From Bradyrhizobium sp. NAS80.1 (GTDB lineage Bacteria; Pseudomonadota; Alphaproteobacteria; Rhizobiales; Xanthobacteraceae), in NCBI RefSeq assembly GCF_001908205.1, contig NZ_LGHL01000082.1, forward strand, positions 1-42,384: a stretch of DNA of 42,384 bases, written 5' to 3'. Below, piece by piece: positions 40,572 to 42,384 of this stretch; the first letter of the stretch is position 1, and every line of letters begins with the position of its first letter. A program made the translations under genes and the position numbers. The notes below the pieces were generated by a model. It saw nothing but the letters and a program-made list of their open reading frames with translations, had not been told where the DNA came from and did not search any database.

Positions 40572-42236
40572 TTACTGCTTGACCGCAAAAACCCACAGCG
40601 AGCCGCCGGGCGGCACTTTGGCAAGACGCTCGTCGCCGGAGAACAGCGAGTAGACGCCGCCATAGCCAGAAGTGACGGCGACGTACTGCACGCCGTCCTG
40701 CTGCCAGGTCACCGGTTGCCCCTCGATGCCGGAGCCGGTCTGGAACTGCCAGAGCTTCTTGCCGGTGTCGGCGTCGAATGCCTCGAACTCGCCGGTCAGC
40801 GCGCCCGTGAACACGACGCCGCCCGCGGTCGACAGCACGCCGGAGAAGCGCGGGATGTCGCTAGGTGCCTCCCACTTCGCCTTGCCGGTCATGGGGTCGA
40901 TCGCCTTGAGGTGGCCGCGCGGACCGTCACCCCATTCCCAGGGATCAGTGAGGTCCATGCCGAGATACCATTCGCCCTGCTTGAAGGTGACGGGCTCGGT
41001 CTTGTACCTGCCGCCGAAGGCGAGCGTGTTGGCATAGGCGAGGCCGGTCTGCGGATTGAACGACATCGGCTCCCAGTTCTTGCCGCCGAGGATCGACGGA
41101 TAAACCGTGACCTTCTTGCCTTCCCGAGCGCCGGTGGTGACGTCGGTTTCGATCGGACGTCCGGTCTTCATGTCGATGCCAGTCGCCCAATTCACCTTCA
41201 CGTAGGGATTGGCCGCGAGCAGCTTTCCGTTGGTACGGTCGAGCACGTAGAAGAAGCCGTTGCGGTTGGCATCCATCAGCACCTTGGTCGGCTTACCCTC
41301 GACATTCATGTCGGCGAGGACCATCTCGGCCACGGAGTCGTAGTCGAACGGATTGTTCGGCGAGAACTGGTAATGCCACTTGATCTTGCCGGTCTTGGGA
41401 TCCATCGCCAGCACGGAGCAGGTGTAGAGGTTATCGCCGGGACGCACGGCCGAATTGAATGGGCCGGGATTGCCGATGCCCCAATAGACCGTGTTCAGCT
41501 CGGGATCGTAGGAGCCCGTGATCCAGGTCGAGCCGCCGCCGAGCTTCCAGGTGTCGCCCTTCCAGGTGTCGCCGCCGGGCTCGTCCGGCGATGGGATCGA
41601 ATAGGTGCGCCACAGATGCTTGCCCGTTGCCGGATCCCAGCCGTCGATGAAGCCGCGGGTGCCGAACTCGGCGCCGGAGATGCCGGTAATGACGACACCG
41701 TCGGCGACCAGCGGGGCCACCGTCATCGAATAGCCTTCCTTGACGTCGGCCGCCTTCTGCCGCCACAGCTCCTTGCCGTCCTTGGCATCGAGCGCGATCA
41801 CGTTGGCGTCGAGGGTGGTACGGAACACCTTGCCGTCGTAAAGCGCGGCGCCGCGATTGATGATGCCGCAGCACACGATGCGCGGCGTCTCGGCGGGATA
41901 TTCGATCTTGGATTTCCAGATCTGCTTGCCGGTCTTGGCATCGACCGCCATGGTCGCGTTGTGCGAGGTCACGTAGATTACGCCCTGGTACACCAGCGGC
42001 TGCGATTCCTCGCTGCGATCGTCGTTGAAGCTGTAGTTCCAGACCGGGACGAGATTCTTGATGGTGTCCTTGTTGATCTGCTTCAGGGTCGAGAAGCGCT
42101 GCAGATTGTAGCCCATCCCGTAGTTGAGAACGTTCGATGTATCGGTTGCACCCTTGACCAATTGTTCGGTCGTTTGTGCGCTCGCAACCGAGCATGCGGA
42201 TATGACGAGGCTCGCGGCCATCGCAAAGCGTTTCAT
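40572..42236 (-). CDS. PQQ-dependent alcohol dehydrogenase, lanthanide type
   Basis: Periplasmic quinoprotein of 554 residues. A signal peptide ends SVASA (residue 20). The vicinal disulfide pair Cys122-Cys123 is in RIVCCGIINRG. Asp298-Tyr-Asp300 in NPFDYDSVAEM carries the extra Asp of lanthanide-dependent enzymes such as PedH. Propeller repeats (e.g. TMAVDAKTGKQIWKSK) run throughout. GGGAGGAACGG precedes the ATG. It differs strongly from XoxF in the metal loop (FDYDS against WDYDG), so it probably oxidises a different alcohol. It heads an operon with a small cytochrome c and a XoxJ-like protein. Confidence 0.92.
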   Translation of the reverse strand: MKRFAMAASLVISACSVASAQTTEQLVKGATDTSNVLNYGMGYNLQRFSTLKQINKDTIKNLVPVWNYSFNDDRSEESQPLVYQGVIYVTSHNATMAVDAKTGKQIWKSKIEYPAETPRIVCCGIINRGAALYDGKVFRTTLDANVIALDAKDGKELWRQKAADVKEGYSMTVAPLVADGVVITGISGAEFGTRGFIDGWDPATGKHLWRTYSIPSPDEPGGDTWKGDTWKLGGGSTWITGSYDPELNTVYWGIGNPGPFNSAVRPGDNLYTCSVLAMDPKTGKIKWHYQFSPNNPFDYDSVAEMVLADMNVEGKPTKVLMDANRNGFFYVLDRTNGKLLAANPYVKVNWATGIDMKTGRPIETDVTTGAREGKKVTVYPSILGGKNWEPMSFNPQTGLAYANTLAFGGRYKTEPVTFKQGEWYLGMDLTDPWEWGDGPRGHLKAIDPMTGKAKWEAPSDIPRFSGVLSTAGGVVFTGALTGEFEAFDADTGKKLWQFQTGSGIEGQPVTWQQDGVQYVAVTSGYGGVYSLFSGDERLAKVPPGGSLWVFAVKQ

Positions 42237-42384
42237 CCGTTCCTCCCAATATGCGCGCCTTTTGACGCTGCGAGAGCAACACTCGGCCCGATTGCAAAAG
42301 TCGTCAATATGAAAGTCGAAAGCGAGTTGCCGATTTGTTGGACGCCAGATGCCAGGCTTCGCGCGGTAATCCTCGAGAAATTTT

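Overview
The window looks like chromosomal DNA of a Bradyrhizobium-type alphaproteobacterium. It is GC-rich, and genes are joined in long chains by 4-base ATGA or GTGA overlaps. It carries a close relative of the B. diazoefficiens subclass B3 metallo-beta-lactamase BJP-1, a DUF3551 small secreted protein, and palindromic intergenic elements that I associate with this genus. The genus is inferred from memory of these proteins and elements, not from a database search.

Layout. 1-497 is non-coding but rich in hairpins. 498-4295 (minus) is an M20-type Zn amidohydrolase plus a complete NitT/TauT-type ABC importer. 4404-8658 is a histidine-utilisation (hut) cluster in decay: hutC, hutI and hutH are intact, hutF is an internally deleted remnant, and hutU survives only as a frameshifted 3' scrap. 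A perfect HutC-type operator lies in the divergent promoter region. 8666-17903 is a TetR regulator facing a three-subunit molybdenum hydroxylase (FAD, 2Fe-2S and Moco subunits), continuous with a five-gene branched-chain-amino-acid-type (Liv) ABC importer; this looks like one uptake-and-oxidation operon for an unknown substrate. 17911-18795 is the BJP-1-like beta-lactamase.

18993-24702 is a patchwork: a TonB plug-only fragment, an acidic protein with 39-residue tandem repeats split by a frameshift at a six-C run, tail-to-tail tungstate transporter genes tupA and tupB, an ArsC-family gene overlapping tupB, and small secreted proteins. 24925-26436 holds a 3-hydroxybutyryl-CoA dehydrogenase and a truncated haemoglobin.

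26698-42236 is a periplasmic alcohol/C1 oxidation island. It contains three PQQ alcohol dehydrogenases, all with the Asp-x-Asp signature of lanthanide-dependent enzymes. (a) A Tat-exported Rieske protein with a PQQ enzyme lacking the vicinal cysteine pair, facing a Tat-exported isoquinoline-oxidoreductase-type molybdenum dehydrogenase (IorAB type). (b) xoxF, a methanol-related cytochrome c, glutathione-dependent formaldehyde dehydrogenase and gfa in one minus-strand operon ended by a strong terminator, with a divergent AraC-type regulator. (c) A third PQQ dehydrogenase with its own small cytochrome c and a XoxJ/MoxJ-like binding protein. Together (b) would turn methanol into S-formylglutathione; the next enzyme, S-formylglutathione hydrolase, is not in the window. 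The least familiar element is the Rieske/PQQ/IorAB group, which suggests an alcohol-to-acid route with a non-cytochrome electron acceptor.
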